64,000 nt of DNA. Origin: Clostridium_AT radicumherbarum. GTDB taxonomy: Bacteria > Bacillota > Clostridia > Clostridiales > Clostridiaceae. The position numbers and the translations under genes are program-made. Positions 42,762 through 50,438 of this stretch are shown in pieces (within the stretch, counting starts at the first letter, position 1; each line of letters opens with the position of its first letter). Below the pieces are notes generated by a model. That model worked only from the letters and a program-made list of their open reading frames with translations. It had not been told where the DNA came from and ran no database searches. Where the stretch lies: contig NZ_JBJHZY010000004.1 in NCBI RefSeq assembly GCF_045310525.1, positions 124,001-188,000 of the forward strand, given 5' to 3'.

Positions 42762-43550
42762 ATGCTTTATAATCTTTCGTTAAACCATGATTTTTTAATT
42801 AAGCTTTTAATACTATGTCCATTAGGATTTTTGGCAGCTTTAGTAGACTCCATTGCAGGTGGTGGTGGTTTAATTAGTGTTCCTGCCTATTTATTAGCTG
42901 GGGTTCCTGCGCATCTAGCACTTGGGACGAACAAATTTTCATCTACTGCTGCTTCTTTCACAAGTTCTGTGAAATTTGCACGTTCCGGTAAAATTAATTT
43001 TGAGATAATGAAATACTTAGCACCATTAACCTTTGTAGGTGCAGTTTTAGGAGTAACCTCAGTATTAAAGGTAGATCAAAATTTTCTTTCTACTCTAGTT
43101 TTAGTTTTAGTGCTGTGTGTTGGTGTATATAGTATTTTTTCAAAAACCATTGGTTTGGAAGATAAATTTGTGGCAATAACAAAAAAAACCATTATGTTAG
43201 GAATGCTTTTGGCACTTTCACTAGGTTTTTATGATGGTTTCTTCGGACCTGGGACAGGCTCCTTTTTGATCTTCGGACTTATTAATATATATGGATTTGA
43301 TTTTGTTAAGGCAAGTGGAAATGGAAAGTTTTTAAATTTCATAAGCAACATTACTTCACTTTTGTTATTTGCTATAAATGGACAAATAAATTATATGTTA
43401 GGTATCCCTGTTGCTATATTTATGATTTTTGGAGCAAGAATAGGTACAGTACTTGCATTAACTAAAGGAGCCAAGCTTATTAAGCCTATATTTGTAACCA
43501 TGTCTTTAGGAGTTGCAGTAAAAATGCTATATCAAATGTTTGTAAAATAA
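42762..43550 (+). CDS. TSUP-family (TauE/SafE) sulfite/organic-anion permease
   Basis: 262-residue permease with about eight helices. The two family repeats are visible: GFLAALVDSIAGGGGLISVPAYL near the start and LGFYDGFFGPGTGSFLIF in the second half, each a Gly-rich re-entrant motif. Members export or import sulfite, sulfoacetate or related anions, but the substrate cannot be predicted. The start is an ATG with GCAGGTG upstream. Monocistronic. Confidence 0.93.
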   Translation: MLYNLSLNHDFLIKLLILCPLGFLAALVDSIAGGGGLISVPAYLLAGVPAHLALGTNKFSSTAASFTSSVKFARSGKINFEIMKYLAPLTFVGAVLGVTSVLKVDQNFLSTLVLVLVLCVGVYSIFSKTIGLEDKFVAITKKTIMLGMLLALSLGFYDGFFGPGTGSFLIFGLINIYGFDFVKASGNGKFLNFISNITSLLLFAINGQINYMLGIPVAIFMIFGARIGTVLALTKGAKLIKPIFVTMSLGVAVKMLYQMFVK

Positions 43551-43568
43551 AAAGTTTCATAAATTACA

Positions 43569-43601
43569 AGGGGGCAGCTTAACCAATAGTAAAGATGCCC
43601 C
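43569..43601 (+). terminator. Hairpin after the TSUP permease gene
   Basis: GGGGGCA (43569-43575) and TGCCCCC (43595-43601), a GC-rich stem 18 nt past the stop. It is followed by TATAAAAAC rather than a T run, so terminator activity is uncertain. Confidence 0.5.
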
Positions 43602-43678
43602 CTATAAAAACTATTTAATTTTATCTATGTAATTTAGTAATCCTTATCTTCAATGCATAATTATATATTTATACTTTT

Positions 43679-43924
43679 TTATATTATTTTTCTTAATTTA
43701 TCCCCTTCATAATCTTTTATTAATCTGTTATTTCCTTCATCTTTTATTAATAATCTAACAGTGTTTTCTTTAATCTTTAATACCTTCCCTTTAAGCTTTG
43801 TCCCAATTACATTAACAGGTGCCCCATCTACAAGCTCATAAACTAAATTACTATTACAGTAATTGCAGTTTTCCTCACTATTTATAACCCTTTTACAATC
43901 ATTACAATAATAAAGTTTGTTCAT
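43679..43924 (-). CDS. Small zinc-ribbon protein, unknown function (81 aa)
   Basis: 81 residues starting MNKLYYCNDCKRVIN with a second CxxC in NCNYCNSN, which is a four-Cys zinc ribbon in the first 25 residues. A beta-rich, Lys-rich remainder follows (GTKLKGKVLKIKENTVRLLIKDE). The ATG at 43924 is used because AAAGGGTG precedes it. It may bind nucleic acid or act as a small adaptor, but no function is known. It stands alone. Confidence 0.7.
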   Translation of the reverse strand: MNKLYYCNDCKRVINSEENCNYCNSNLVYELVDGAPVNVIGTKLKGKVLKIKENTVRLLIKDEGNNRLIKDYEGDKLRKII

Positions 43925-44043
43925 TTTAATACACCCTTTCAAAGCATAATTACAGCAAAAAAACCTCTCATAAATTTAAATACTGCATTGTATAATATAT
44001 TCTATATTTTCAGACAATTTCCTTCTTTAATGAGAAATTTAAT

Positions 44044-44074
44044 AAAAAAACCTTAGGCAATTTTCTACCTAAAG
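44044..44074 (-). terminator. Terminator overlapping the end of the HAD phosphatase gene
   Basis: CTTTAGG...CCTAAGG hairpin on the minus strand (44074-44051) followed by seven T (44050-44044). The 5' arm includes sequence before the stop codon (44067-44065). Confidence 0.8.
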
Positions 44075-44712
44075 TTCTCTTCTCTGACTATATTAATTAC
44101 TTCCTTTATGCTATCAACAGCATATTCTGGATTATAACTCATAATTTTATCTATGGGTAACACAGTATATTTTACTAAGCAGGTTTTAGCCCCGGCATTT
44201 TTGCCGCAAAGTATATCATAGTGACTGTCCCCTATCATTAAGGCCTCATTTGGCTGTACCTTTAGCAATTCACAGGCTTTTAACACTGGTTCCGCCTCTG
44301 GCTTATGCTTTGAGGTATCCTCCGGAGTAATAATTACATCCATTTTATCAAATAGATTAAATAGCTTTAATCCTCTTTCAGCTATTAATTTTCTTTTAGA
44401 TGTCACCACTCCAACTTTTATTCCTAATGCCTTTAGTTCTGAAAGAGTTTCTTTTGCGTCGACTACTTCTTTAGCAGTATCATCATGAATAGATTCATTA
44501 TATTTTATATATGTATTAAGCAATAAATGAGCATTTTCTTTATCATATCTTGCTAGGGTATCAATTAAGGGTTCCCCAAAATACATTACAATTTCACTTT
44601 CAGGTACATCAATATTAAGTTCCTCCTTAAAAGTATGTTTAAAGGATTCAATTACAAGGTTATTGGTATCAATAAGCGTACCATCAAGATCAAATAATAC
44701 TGCTTTTATCAT
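44065..44712 (-). CDS. HAD-family phosphatase (PpaX / phosphoglycolate phosphatase-like)
   Basis: 215-residue haloacid dehalogenase phosphatase with the nucleophile motif FDLDGTLIDT at the start, the motif II Thr in VGVVTSKRK, the motif III Lys in HKPEAEPV and motif IV GDSHYDI. The helical cap between motifs I and II is of the beta-phosphoglucomutase type. PpaX hydrolyses pyrophosphate after HPr-Ser-P dephosphorylation; Gph acts on phosphoglycolate; the two cannot be separated here. The start is ATG 44712 behind AAAGGGGATG. Confidence 0.88.
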   Translation of the reverse strand: MIKAVLFDLDGTLIDTNNLVIESFKHTFKEELNIDVPESEIVMYFGEPLIDTLARYDKENAHLLLNTYIKYNESIHDDTAKEVVDAKETLSELKALGIKVGVVTSKRKLIAERGLKLFNLFDKMDVIITPEDTSKHKPEAEPVLKACELLKVQPNEALMIGDSHYDILCGKNAGAKTCLVKYTVLPIDKIMSYNPEYAVDSIKEVINIVREENFR

Positions 44713-44810
44713 GCTTACATCCCCTTTCACATTTTACCCATTAATTATATTATGATAATTTAATTAATGCAAATACAAGCCCATTTAATAGCTTACTTAA
44801 GTTTAGCTTA

Positions 44811-44845
44811 AAAAAATACGCCAAGAGAAAGATCTCAGCGGCGCA
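44811..44845 (-). terminator. Terminator after the purine permease gene
   Basis: GC-rich hairpin TGCGCC...GGCGTA (44845-44817) with inner pairing GAGA-TCTC, followed on the minus strand by TTTTTT. Confidence 0.9.
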
Positions 44846-44857
44846 TTTTTGCTTTTA

Positions 44858-46291
44858 TTAATGTGGCAGTAATATAAATCTTAATATGAATAATAGTGCT
44901 AGAATATAAACAATTGGATGAACTTCCTTTTGCTTATTAGTGGCAATTTTAACAATAGGATAAAATATTATTCCTGCTGCAATACCATTAGCTATACTAT
45001 AGCTAAAAGGCATAATTGCTATTGTAAAGAAAGCAGGAAGAGCTTCTGTAAAATCGTCAAAGTTTATCTTTGTAACTGCACCCATCATAAGTACACCTAC
45101 AATAACTAGCGCTGGAGCAGTTGCTTCAGCAGGCACTATTCCAACAAGACCACTAAAGAATATTGAAAGTATAAATAGTATACCTACTGTTAGTGAAGTA
45201 AGCCCTGTTCTTCCGCCTTCAGATATTCCTGAAGTAGATTCTACATAAGTTACAATAGTACTCGTACCTAGAATTGAACCTGCAGTAGTTGCAACTGCAT
45301 CTGAAAGGAGAGCCTTATGCATATTTTTAACTCTTCCATCTGAATCCAGCATATTTGCCTTTTGAGCAGTACCTACTAGAGTTCCTATTGTATCAAATAA
45401 GTCAACTAAACTAAAGGTTATTACAACCATTACTAAACTCGTAATGGCACCAACTATTCCTGCAGCACCTAAGCCGCTGTTAGAAAGCAATCCCTTAAAA
45501 TCAAGATGCATAAAGGTAGGTGCAAGTGAAGGTGGAGTACTTACTATTTTTACTCCAGCTAAATGCGTTAGTCCAAAAGGTATTCCTAAAGCAGTTGTAA
45601 GTATTATGCCTATTAATATAGAACCTTTAACATTTCTGGCCATCAAAATTCCGGTAATAGCAATGCCAATTATTGTAAGTATTGCCCCAGGCTTTGTAAA
45701 ATCACCAAATTGAACTAAGGTTTCAGGACTTGCTACTATAAGTCCACCGCTTTTAAGGCCTATTAATGCAATAAACAGTCCAATTCCACCTGAAATTGCA
45801 AGCTTTAAATTGTGGGGTAGAGCATCTACTATTTTTTCTCTTATGGAGGTAACAGTTATTATTATAAATAATACACCAGAAATAAACACAGCGGCTAAAG
45901 CTTGCTGCCAAGTGTATTTTAAAGTTAAGCACACACTGTAAGTAAAAAATGCATTAAGTCCCATACCAGGTGCTTGTGCAAAGGGCAAATTAGCATATAA
46001 ACCCATAACTAAAGTACCTATGGCAGCTGCTATACAAGTTGCGGCAAATACAGAGGCTACAACAGGATCATTAAGTGCGGTAAAGGCAGCAGCTCCATCA
46101 CCCTTTATACCTGGTGCATTCATCCCTGCAAATTTTAATATATTTGGATTAACAAAAATTATGTAGGCCATAGTAATAAATGTAGTTATACCGGCTATTA
46201 TTTCTGTTTTAACATTTGTATTGTTTTCTTTTAATTTAAAAAATGATTCCAAAAATGATTTTTGCTGATTGGTTTCCTTCGATTTAGACAT
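44858..46291 (-). CDS. NCS2-family adenine/guanine/hypoxanthine permease (AzgA/PbuG-like)
   Basis: 477-residue purine permease with about 13 helices. AzgA-type landmarks are AGITTFITMAYIIFVNP near the N-terminus, GLYANLPFAQAPGMGLNAFF with the substrate-site region, FDTIGTLVGTAQKA and the Ser/Thr-rich ILGTSTIVTYVESTSGISEGG. Members of this branch take up hypoxanthine, guanine or adenine with protons. A guanine-type purine riboswitch and terminator precede it, so uptake is expected to be shut off when guanine or hypoxanthine is plentiful. Monocistronic; hpt lies elsewhere in the window (54896). Confidence 0.95.
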   Translation of the reverse strand: MSKSKETNQQKSFLESFFKLKENNTNVKTEIIAGITTFITMAYIIFVNPNILKFAGMNAPGIKGDGAAAFTALNDPVVASVFAATCIAAAIGTLVMGLYANLPFAQAPGMGLNAFFTYSVCLTLKYTWQQALAAVFISGVLFIIITVTSIREKIVDALPHNLKLAISGGIGLFIALIGLKSGGLIVASPETLVQFGDFTKPGAILTIIGIAITGILMARNVKGSILIGIILTTALGIPFGLTHLAGVKIVSTPPSLAPTFMHLDFKGLLSNSGLGAAGIVGAITSLVMVVITFSLVDLFDTIGTLVGTAQKANMLDSDGRVKNMHKALLSDAVATTAGSILGTSTIVTYVESTSGISEGGRTGLTSLTVGILFILSIFFSGLVGIVPAEATAPALVIVGVLMMGAVTKINFDDFTEALPAFFTIAIMPFSYSIANGIAAGIIFYPIVKIATNKQKEVHPIVYILALLFILRFILLPH

Positions 46292-46341
46292 ACCTTATGC
46301 TCTCTCCTCTAAGTTGAAATATTGTACAACTAAATAAAAAA

Positions 46342-46486
46342 TCCTCTACAGGGCTAGTGGCAAACCCGGCAGAGGAAATAAAAAAGTCATAAAACTTAAT
46401 AAATTCTTATGGATTCACCCATAGCCTAAAGATTAACGGTCTTTTAGTAGAAACTCTTGAACCATATTTTCAAGATTATATGGATG
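46342..46486 (-). promoter_or_regulatory. Guanine-type purine riboswitch with terminator
   Basis: The aptamer (46486-46416, minus strand) contains the conserved TATAATC, a P2 loop with AATATGG, the J2/3 sequence TTTCTAC and the P3 loop region ending GGCTATGG. P1 is an 8-bp helix, CATCCATA with TATGGGTG. The base before TATGG is C, the guanine/hypoxanthine specificity residue (U in adenine types). About 40 nt downstream a hairpin TCCTCT...AGAGGA (46376-46342) followed by six T forms the expression platform, consistent with ligand-induced termination. Confidence 0.95.
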
Positions 46487-46508
46487 TAATATTCAATTAA
46501 ATACATTT

Positions 46509-46540
46509 CCTATGTTAACATAGGTATTTAGTTTTTTCAA
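46509..46540 (-). promoter_or_regulatory. Promoter of the purine permease with overlapping palindrome
   Basis: TTGAAA (46540-46535), 17 nt, TAACAT (46517-46512). A 16-bp perfect palindrome, CCTATGTTAACATAGG (46509-46524), covers the -10 box and suggests an additional protein repressor. Confidence 0.6.
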
Positions 46541-46632
46541 CATAATTCTTGTGTTTAAAACATTTTTCGCTATTTTCCAAAGGTTTTGTTAAGTAATTTC
46601 TGAGTTTTATTAAAATAATTTGTTTTATTAAA

Positions 46633-47037
46633 TTAATAACTTTCTAAGGAGTAAGCAGTAAAAATATATACAATTTTTTCAACAATTGACTTACTAATAA
46701 TATCAATAGTGCTATTAAAGTCCTTTATATTGTTGATATAATCTTTAAACACAGTACCTGCAGTTACTTTAAATTTATTTTTCATTTTATGGCTGGCAGT
46801 AAATTCTATTATAGCGGTTTCTTCTTTCATATACCTATAAATTTGGATTTCAGGTGCTGAACATAAAATTATAGAGCAGAGTTTTTCTATTTGTTTTTTC
46901 ATAAAATCATTTAGAAATATATCTACGCATTCTATGTCAATTGAATATTTGTGGTGTTTTTTATTGTCCTCATTATTTCTTAAGAATACCTTCATAATGG
47001 TTACATCTCTCTCGCATTTCGTAAAAGTATTTCGCAT
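46633..47037 (-). CDS. Hypothetical protein (134 aa)
   Basis: 134 residues with no recognised domain. Alternating charged and aliphatic segments (YSIDIECVDIFLNDFMKKQ, IIEFTASHKMKNKFKVTAG) suggest a small soluble alpha/beta protein. The start at 47037 has AGAAGG 8 nt upstream; a second ATG at 46995 has only a weak site. It is not close enough to any neighbour to form an operon and shows no signal peptide or membrane helix. Confidence 0.6.
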   Translation of the reverse strand: MRNTFTKCERDVTIMKVFLRNNEDNKKHHKYSIDIECVDIFLNDFMKKQIEKLCSIILCSAPEIQIYRYMKEETAIIEFTASHKMKNKFKVTAGTVFKDYINNIKDFNSTIDIISKSIVEKIVYIFTAYSLESY

Positions 47038-47173
47038 TTTTAAACCTTCTTTCGTTAATAGCAGTTATTTAATTTATTAAACTAAGGTTTATTTTTTCTC
47101 AAAATATATTATTTATGCCTAAATTGGTAATTTTTATTATTCCATAATTGTAAATGCTTTTATACTTTTTCAT

Positions 47174-47201
47174 AAAAAGGCCTAGGGATAAACCTAGGCT
47201 T
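47174..47201 (-). terminator. Terminator after the Cys/Gly-rich small gene
   Basis: AAGCCTAGG...CCTAGGCCTT hairpin on the minus strand (47201-47177) followed by TTTATG, directly after the small gene. Confidence 0.75.
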
Positions 47202-47208
47202 CTTTTTT

Positions 47209-47370
47209 CTAACAACAAGTACCTCTTCTATTATTTCCGCTAAAAAATATAAGAATAATAATTATAAAAATTATCCAGGATCCACCAAAGCCATTTCCAC
47301 CAAAGCCATTTCCACCACAACATACATCTTGCGTACAACAGCATCTTGAGCTACTACTTCTTCTACCCAT
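47209..47370 (-). CDS. Cys/Gly-rich small membrane protein, YjcZ-like (53 aa)
   Basis: A 53-residue protein from ATG 47370 (GGAG 8 nt upstream) to TAG 47209. It begins MGRRSSSSRCCCTQDVCC, has a tandem repeat GGNGFGGNGFGG, one hydrophobic helix (WIIFIIIILIFF) and a short tail ending in two Cys. Small Gly-rich proteins with one helix are typical of the YjcZ/spore-associated group in Firmicutes. The many cysteines (seven of 53) are unusual and suggest disulfide cross-linking or metal binding. A terminator follows at once. Confidence 0.7.
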   Translation of the reverse strand: MGRRSSSSRCCCTQDVCCGGNGFGGNGFGGSWIIFIIIILIFFSGNNRRGTCC

Positions 47371-47494
47371 GTAAACATCTCCAATCATATTTAATATGTT
47401 TTGTATTGGGAATTTCCTCGGAATATTATATGATAAATTTTAGAAATGGGAACTATGTTTTTGAATTGCATAAAAAAACTTCATATATAATTCT

Positions 47495-47986
47495 TTATTT
47501 TCCAGAGTGGATACTATACTCATTTGGAATAAATAAGCCTTCTCTTTCGTCATCCCAAGCTAATGAGCTAATTTTCCATCCATTTGGTGTTTTAATAAAT
47601 TGTATTGTTTTCATTCCTTTAGTTTCAAATGCTTTACCTGACATAATTCCTGATTTTTTATAAAGACTGAAACGGTGAGCAATATTACCAAATATTTCTG
47701 TTTTTTCGAATAATTCTTCTTCTTTGAAATTAATCAATATACCCTCATTTAACATTCTTTCACGAGGTTCTATAAATTGCTGAAGGTTGTAAATTTCGAG
47801 TGTAGAATCAATACTCTTAATAATTAGCCCTTCAGGTATAAACAGCTGATTTATAGCACTTAAATCCACTTTGCCTCCTTCATTTACAGAAAATAAACCA
47901 AAGAAAGTAGTTGCTATTTTATCTAGAATTGATTTTGTTTCTAATTTTTGTTGAATTTCTTTGCCGATTTCTATTTCTGATTTCAT
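47495..47986 (-). CDS. NTF2/SnoaL-like (DUF4440-type) protein
   Basis: 163 residues with the cone-shaped NTF2-like pattern: an N-terminal helix (KIATTFFGLFSVN), FIPEGLIIKS, EIYNLQQFIEPRERML, a strand series ending in GMKTIQFIKTPNGWKISSLAWDDE. This fold serves many roles from ligand binding to isomerisation, and the function is unknown. The start is an ATG behind AAAGGAG. It stands alone. Confidence 0.75.
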   Translation of the reverse strand: MKSEIEIGKEIQQKLETKSILDKIATTFFGLFSVNEGGKVDLSAINQLFIPEGLIIKSIDSTLEIYNLQQFIEPRERMLNEGILINFKEEELFEKTEIFGNIAHRFSLYKKSGIMSGKAFETKGMKTIQFIKTPNGWKISSLAWDDEREGLFIPNEYSIHSGK

Positions 47987-48072
47987 ATTATCTTTCTCCT
48001 TTTCGCATCTTTTCTAACATACAATTACGATTAATATATTTATATTCTATTCTTTCAATTAAAATCCTGCCC

Positions 48073-48094
48073 AAAAAGAGCTTTAACTCTTTTT
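48073..48094. terminator. Short hairpin upstream of the NTF2-like gene
   Basis: AAAAAGAG (48073-48080) and CTCTTTTT (48087-48094), flanked by T runs in both directions. Possibly a backup terminator for transcripts from yebC. Confidence 0.5.
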
Positions 48095-48170
48095 ATAATA
48101 CTATAAATTATCTTGGTGCTTTTACTAAAAACTTTAAAGTTACTAAAATGTAATTACGTCATTCAATAGT

Positions 48171-48219
48171 AAAATAAAAACACCTCCACATGTGAATTTT
48201 ATTCACATATGAAAGTGTT
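48171..48219 (-). terminator. Terminator after yebC
   Basis: A long hairpin pairs 48179-48197 with 48201-48219 with a few mismatches. On the minus strand it is followed by TTTTTATTTT. It lies about 60 nt past the yebC stop. Confidence 0.75.
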
Positions 48220-48279
48220 ATATATCGTAATCAAACCATAAAAAACAGGTATGTCATCACAGCCTAATCACTTAAACCC

Positions 48280-49020
48280 TCACTCCTCAAAGCCCTCTGG
48301 GAACTCTGCGTTATGATATACATCTTGAACATCATCATCATCTTCAAGTGCATCCAGCATCTTTTGTATCTTTGCTGCAGTTTCTTCATCAACAGCAGTA
48401 AAGGTATCAGGTATCATTTTAATATCTGCTTCTAAGAATTCTAAATTATTAGCTTCTAAAGCTTCTCTAACAGTTCCATATTCTTCTGGTTCTGTTGTAA
48501 TGATAAATACTTCCTCTTCTGAAGCAAAATCTTCTGCTCCAGCATCTAGAGCCATCATCATTAGTTCATCTTCATCAAGTTCATCAGTTCTTTCTATTAT
48601 TAGCTGTCCCTTCTTCTGGAACATGAATGATACACAGCCTGCTGAACCCATGTTTCCCCCATGCTTTGTAAATGCGTGTCTTACATTTCCTGCAGAACGA
48701 TTTTTATTGTCAGTTAACACATTTACTATAACAGCTACTCCGGCTGGTCCATATCCTTCATAAACTATTTCTTCGTAGTTTGCTCCATCTGCTTCTCCAG
48801 CACCTTTTTTAACTGCTCTATTGATTGTATCTTGAGGCATATTATTTGCCTTTGCCTTTGCAATAACATCTCTAAGCTTATTATTTATATCTGGATTTGA
48901 GCCGCCGTTTTTAGCAGCCATTATAAGCTCTTTTCCTATTTTAGTAAATATCTTTCCTCTTTTAGCGTCTGCCTTACCTTTTTTTGCTTGTATATTATGC
49001 CACTTTGAATGTCCTGACAT
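48280..49020 (-). CDS. yebC: YebC/PmpR-family protein
   Basis: 246 residues starting MSGHSKWHNIQAKKGKADAKRGK, the invariant N-terminus of the YebC/PmpR/TACO1 family. It continues with GGSNPDINNKLRDVIAKAKANNMP, ALDAGAEDF and MIPDTFTAVDEETA. Members were named as transcriptional regulators; more recent work on the family links it to translation of proline-rich stretches. The start at 49020 follows AGGAGGAG; the upstream in-frame ATG is unsupported. Length is standard. It is transcribed alone, with yigZ 102 nt upstream in the same direction. Confidence 0.95.
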   Translation of the reverse strand: MSGHSKWHNIQAKKGKADAKRGKIFTKIGKELIMAAKNGGSNPDINNKLRDVIAKAKANNMPQDTINRAVKKGAGEADGANYEEIVYEGYGPAGVAVIVNVLTDNKNRSAGNVRHAFTKHGGNMGSAGCVSFMFQKKGQLIIERTDELDEDELMMMALDAGAEDFASEEEVFIITTEPEEYGTVREALEANNLEFLEADIKMIPDTFTAVDEETAAKIQKMLDALEDDDDVQDVYHNAEFPEGFEE

Positions 49021-49121
49021 AAAAAATCTCCTCCTAACAAAACCCGTATATGTAATTAATTTATGAAAATTTACGCACAAATTATTATAGCATAAAATCA
49101 TTAAAGGATACAACTTTATCG

Positions 49122-49769
49122 TTATTGTTCTTCATAAAGCCTGTTCTCTAATTTAAAATAAAATTTTTCACTTTCGATCTCAAAGGTTACCCTTCCTGAG
49201 CAAGCCTCAATTATTTTACTTTTAATTAATTCCAGATTCTCTGCCTCACAAAAATATTTTACTTTGACTTTTTCAGAGTACAGAATCTCCTCAATATACC
49301 AATTATTTTGACCAAACATGTACTGAACTTTTCCTAAAAGGTCATAATCAAAATTGACATATAAGGCAGCTCCCTTTATTTTTTCTACTATTCCTGCTTC
49401 CTTAATAGCTGAGCTTGCCCCTTTTGAATAGGCTCTAACAAGCCCGCCAGCTCCTAACAGCACACCGCCGAAATACCTAGTTACAACAATAACGACATCA
49501 GTTAAGCCATTTTTCTTTATAACCTCTAAAACAGGTACTCCAGCTGTACCCTGTGGTTCTCCATCATCGCTATATCTTTGAATTCCCATATTTTCACCTA
49601 TAACATAGGCAAATACATTATGGGCAGCCTCTTTATTTTCTCCTTTGATTTTATTAATAAAGCTTCTAGCTTCCTCTTCGCTATATATTCTCTTAGCATT
49701 GCCAATGAATATAGACTTTTTTTCTTCAAATTCACTTTTGGCTTCATTATTAATCGTAAGATAACTCAT
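49122..49769 (-). CDS. yigZ: YigZ/IMPACT-family protein
   Basis: 215-residue protein of the UPF0029/IMPACT family: FEEKKSIFIGNAKRIYSEEEA at the start, AHNVFAYVIG, RYSDDGEPQGTAGVPVL and VVTRYFGGVLLGAGGLVRAYSKGA. The C-terminal DUF1949 domain (from about 135) has a ferredoxin-like fold. Mammalian IMPACT modulates translation stress signalling; the bacterial role is unclear. It directly abuts the HEAT-repeat gene (stop of that gene at 49770), with its own start codon in the gap, so it is third in a MocR-HEAT-YigZ unit. Confidence 0.92.
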   Translation of the reverse strand: MSYLTINNEAKSEFEEKKSIFIGNAKRIYSEEEARSFINKIKGENKEAAHNVFAYVIGENMGIQRYSDDGEPQGTAGVPVLEVIKKNGLTDVVIVVTRYFGGVLLGAGGLVRAYSKGASSAIKEAGIVEKIKGAALYVNFDYDLLGKVQYMFGQNNWYIEEILYSEKVKVKYFCEAENLELIKSKIIEACSGRVTFEIESEKFYFKLENRLYEEQ

Positions 49770-50438
49770 TTATTTCGCCTCTATTTCCTCTAGATATTCC
49801 TTGGCAGCTCTAATAATATAATCCTTATTATTTCTTTCTTTAATTTCCTTCATTTTCTCAATTGCTTTTTCACTTCTTAGCTTTTTTAAAGCTTTTACAG
49901 CATAAAGTACAACTTGTGTATTTTCATCATCCAAAGCTCTAATTAATGCAGTTTCTGATGCTTTGTCTCCTATTTTTCCAAGAGCAGATACTGCCATTCT
50001 TCTTATATTTACATGTTTATGAACTATTGACTTTATTGGAATTTCTATTATTTCCTGAGCTTTTAATTCCCCAGCTATCCATAGGGCATATTCCTTATTT
50101 TTTGAGGTCATATTAGCAAATTCATTTTTGATATATAAAATAAGTTTTTCTTTATTTTCGCTGCTCATTGAACTTAAAACTGAAAGCTTATCTGTCTTGC
50201 CTGCATTACATAAGCTTTTAAAGAGTTCTGTTTCATCTTTGCTGTTTGCTAAAAATCTATATTTAATTTTTCCTTCTATTAGTTGTTTTTGAACTTCTTC
50301 CCTACTTAAGCCTCTTATTTTTTCTATAGCAGCTATACTTTTACCTTCTAAGGATAAAAAATAAGTTATTTCACTTTCATTTAAATTATCTATATTCTTC
50401 CAGTCGATTTTTATAAGACCTTTATCCAAAAAAATCAC
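49770..50438 (-). CDS. HEAT-repeat protein
   Basis: 222 residues. The C-terminal half has HEAT/PBS-lyase-type repeats: HVNIRRMAVSALGKIGDKASETALIRALDDENTQVVLYAVKALKKL-like pattern around residues 140-190. The N-terminal half is helical with no known domain. The start GTG at 50438 overlaps the stop of the MocR-type gene (GTGA), so translation is probably coupled, though no independent ribosome site is visible. A protein-protein scaffold role is likely; the partner is unknown. Confidence 0.78.
   Translation of the reverse strand: MIFLDKGLIKIDWKNIDNLNESEITYFLSLEGKSIAAIEKIRGLSREEVQKQLIEGKIKYRFLANSKDETELFKSLCNAGKTDKLSVLSSMSSENKEKLILYIKNEFANMTSKNKEYALWIAGELKAQEIIEIPIKSIVHKHVNIRRMAVSALGKIGDKASETALIRALDDENTQVVLYAVKALKKLRSEKAIEKMKEIKERNNKDYIIRAAKEYLEEIEAK

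Noticed and set aside
46509..46524. The CCTATGTTAACATAGG palindrome as a terminator
   Set aside because: It has no loop and lies over the -10 box of a promoter, so it fits an operator better.
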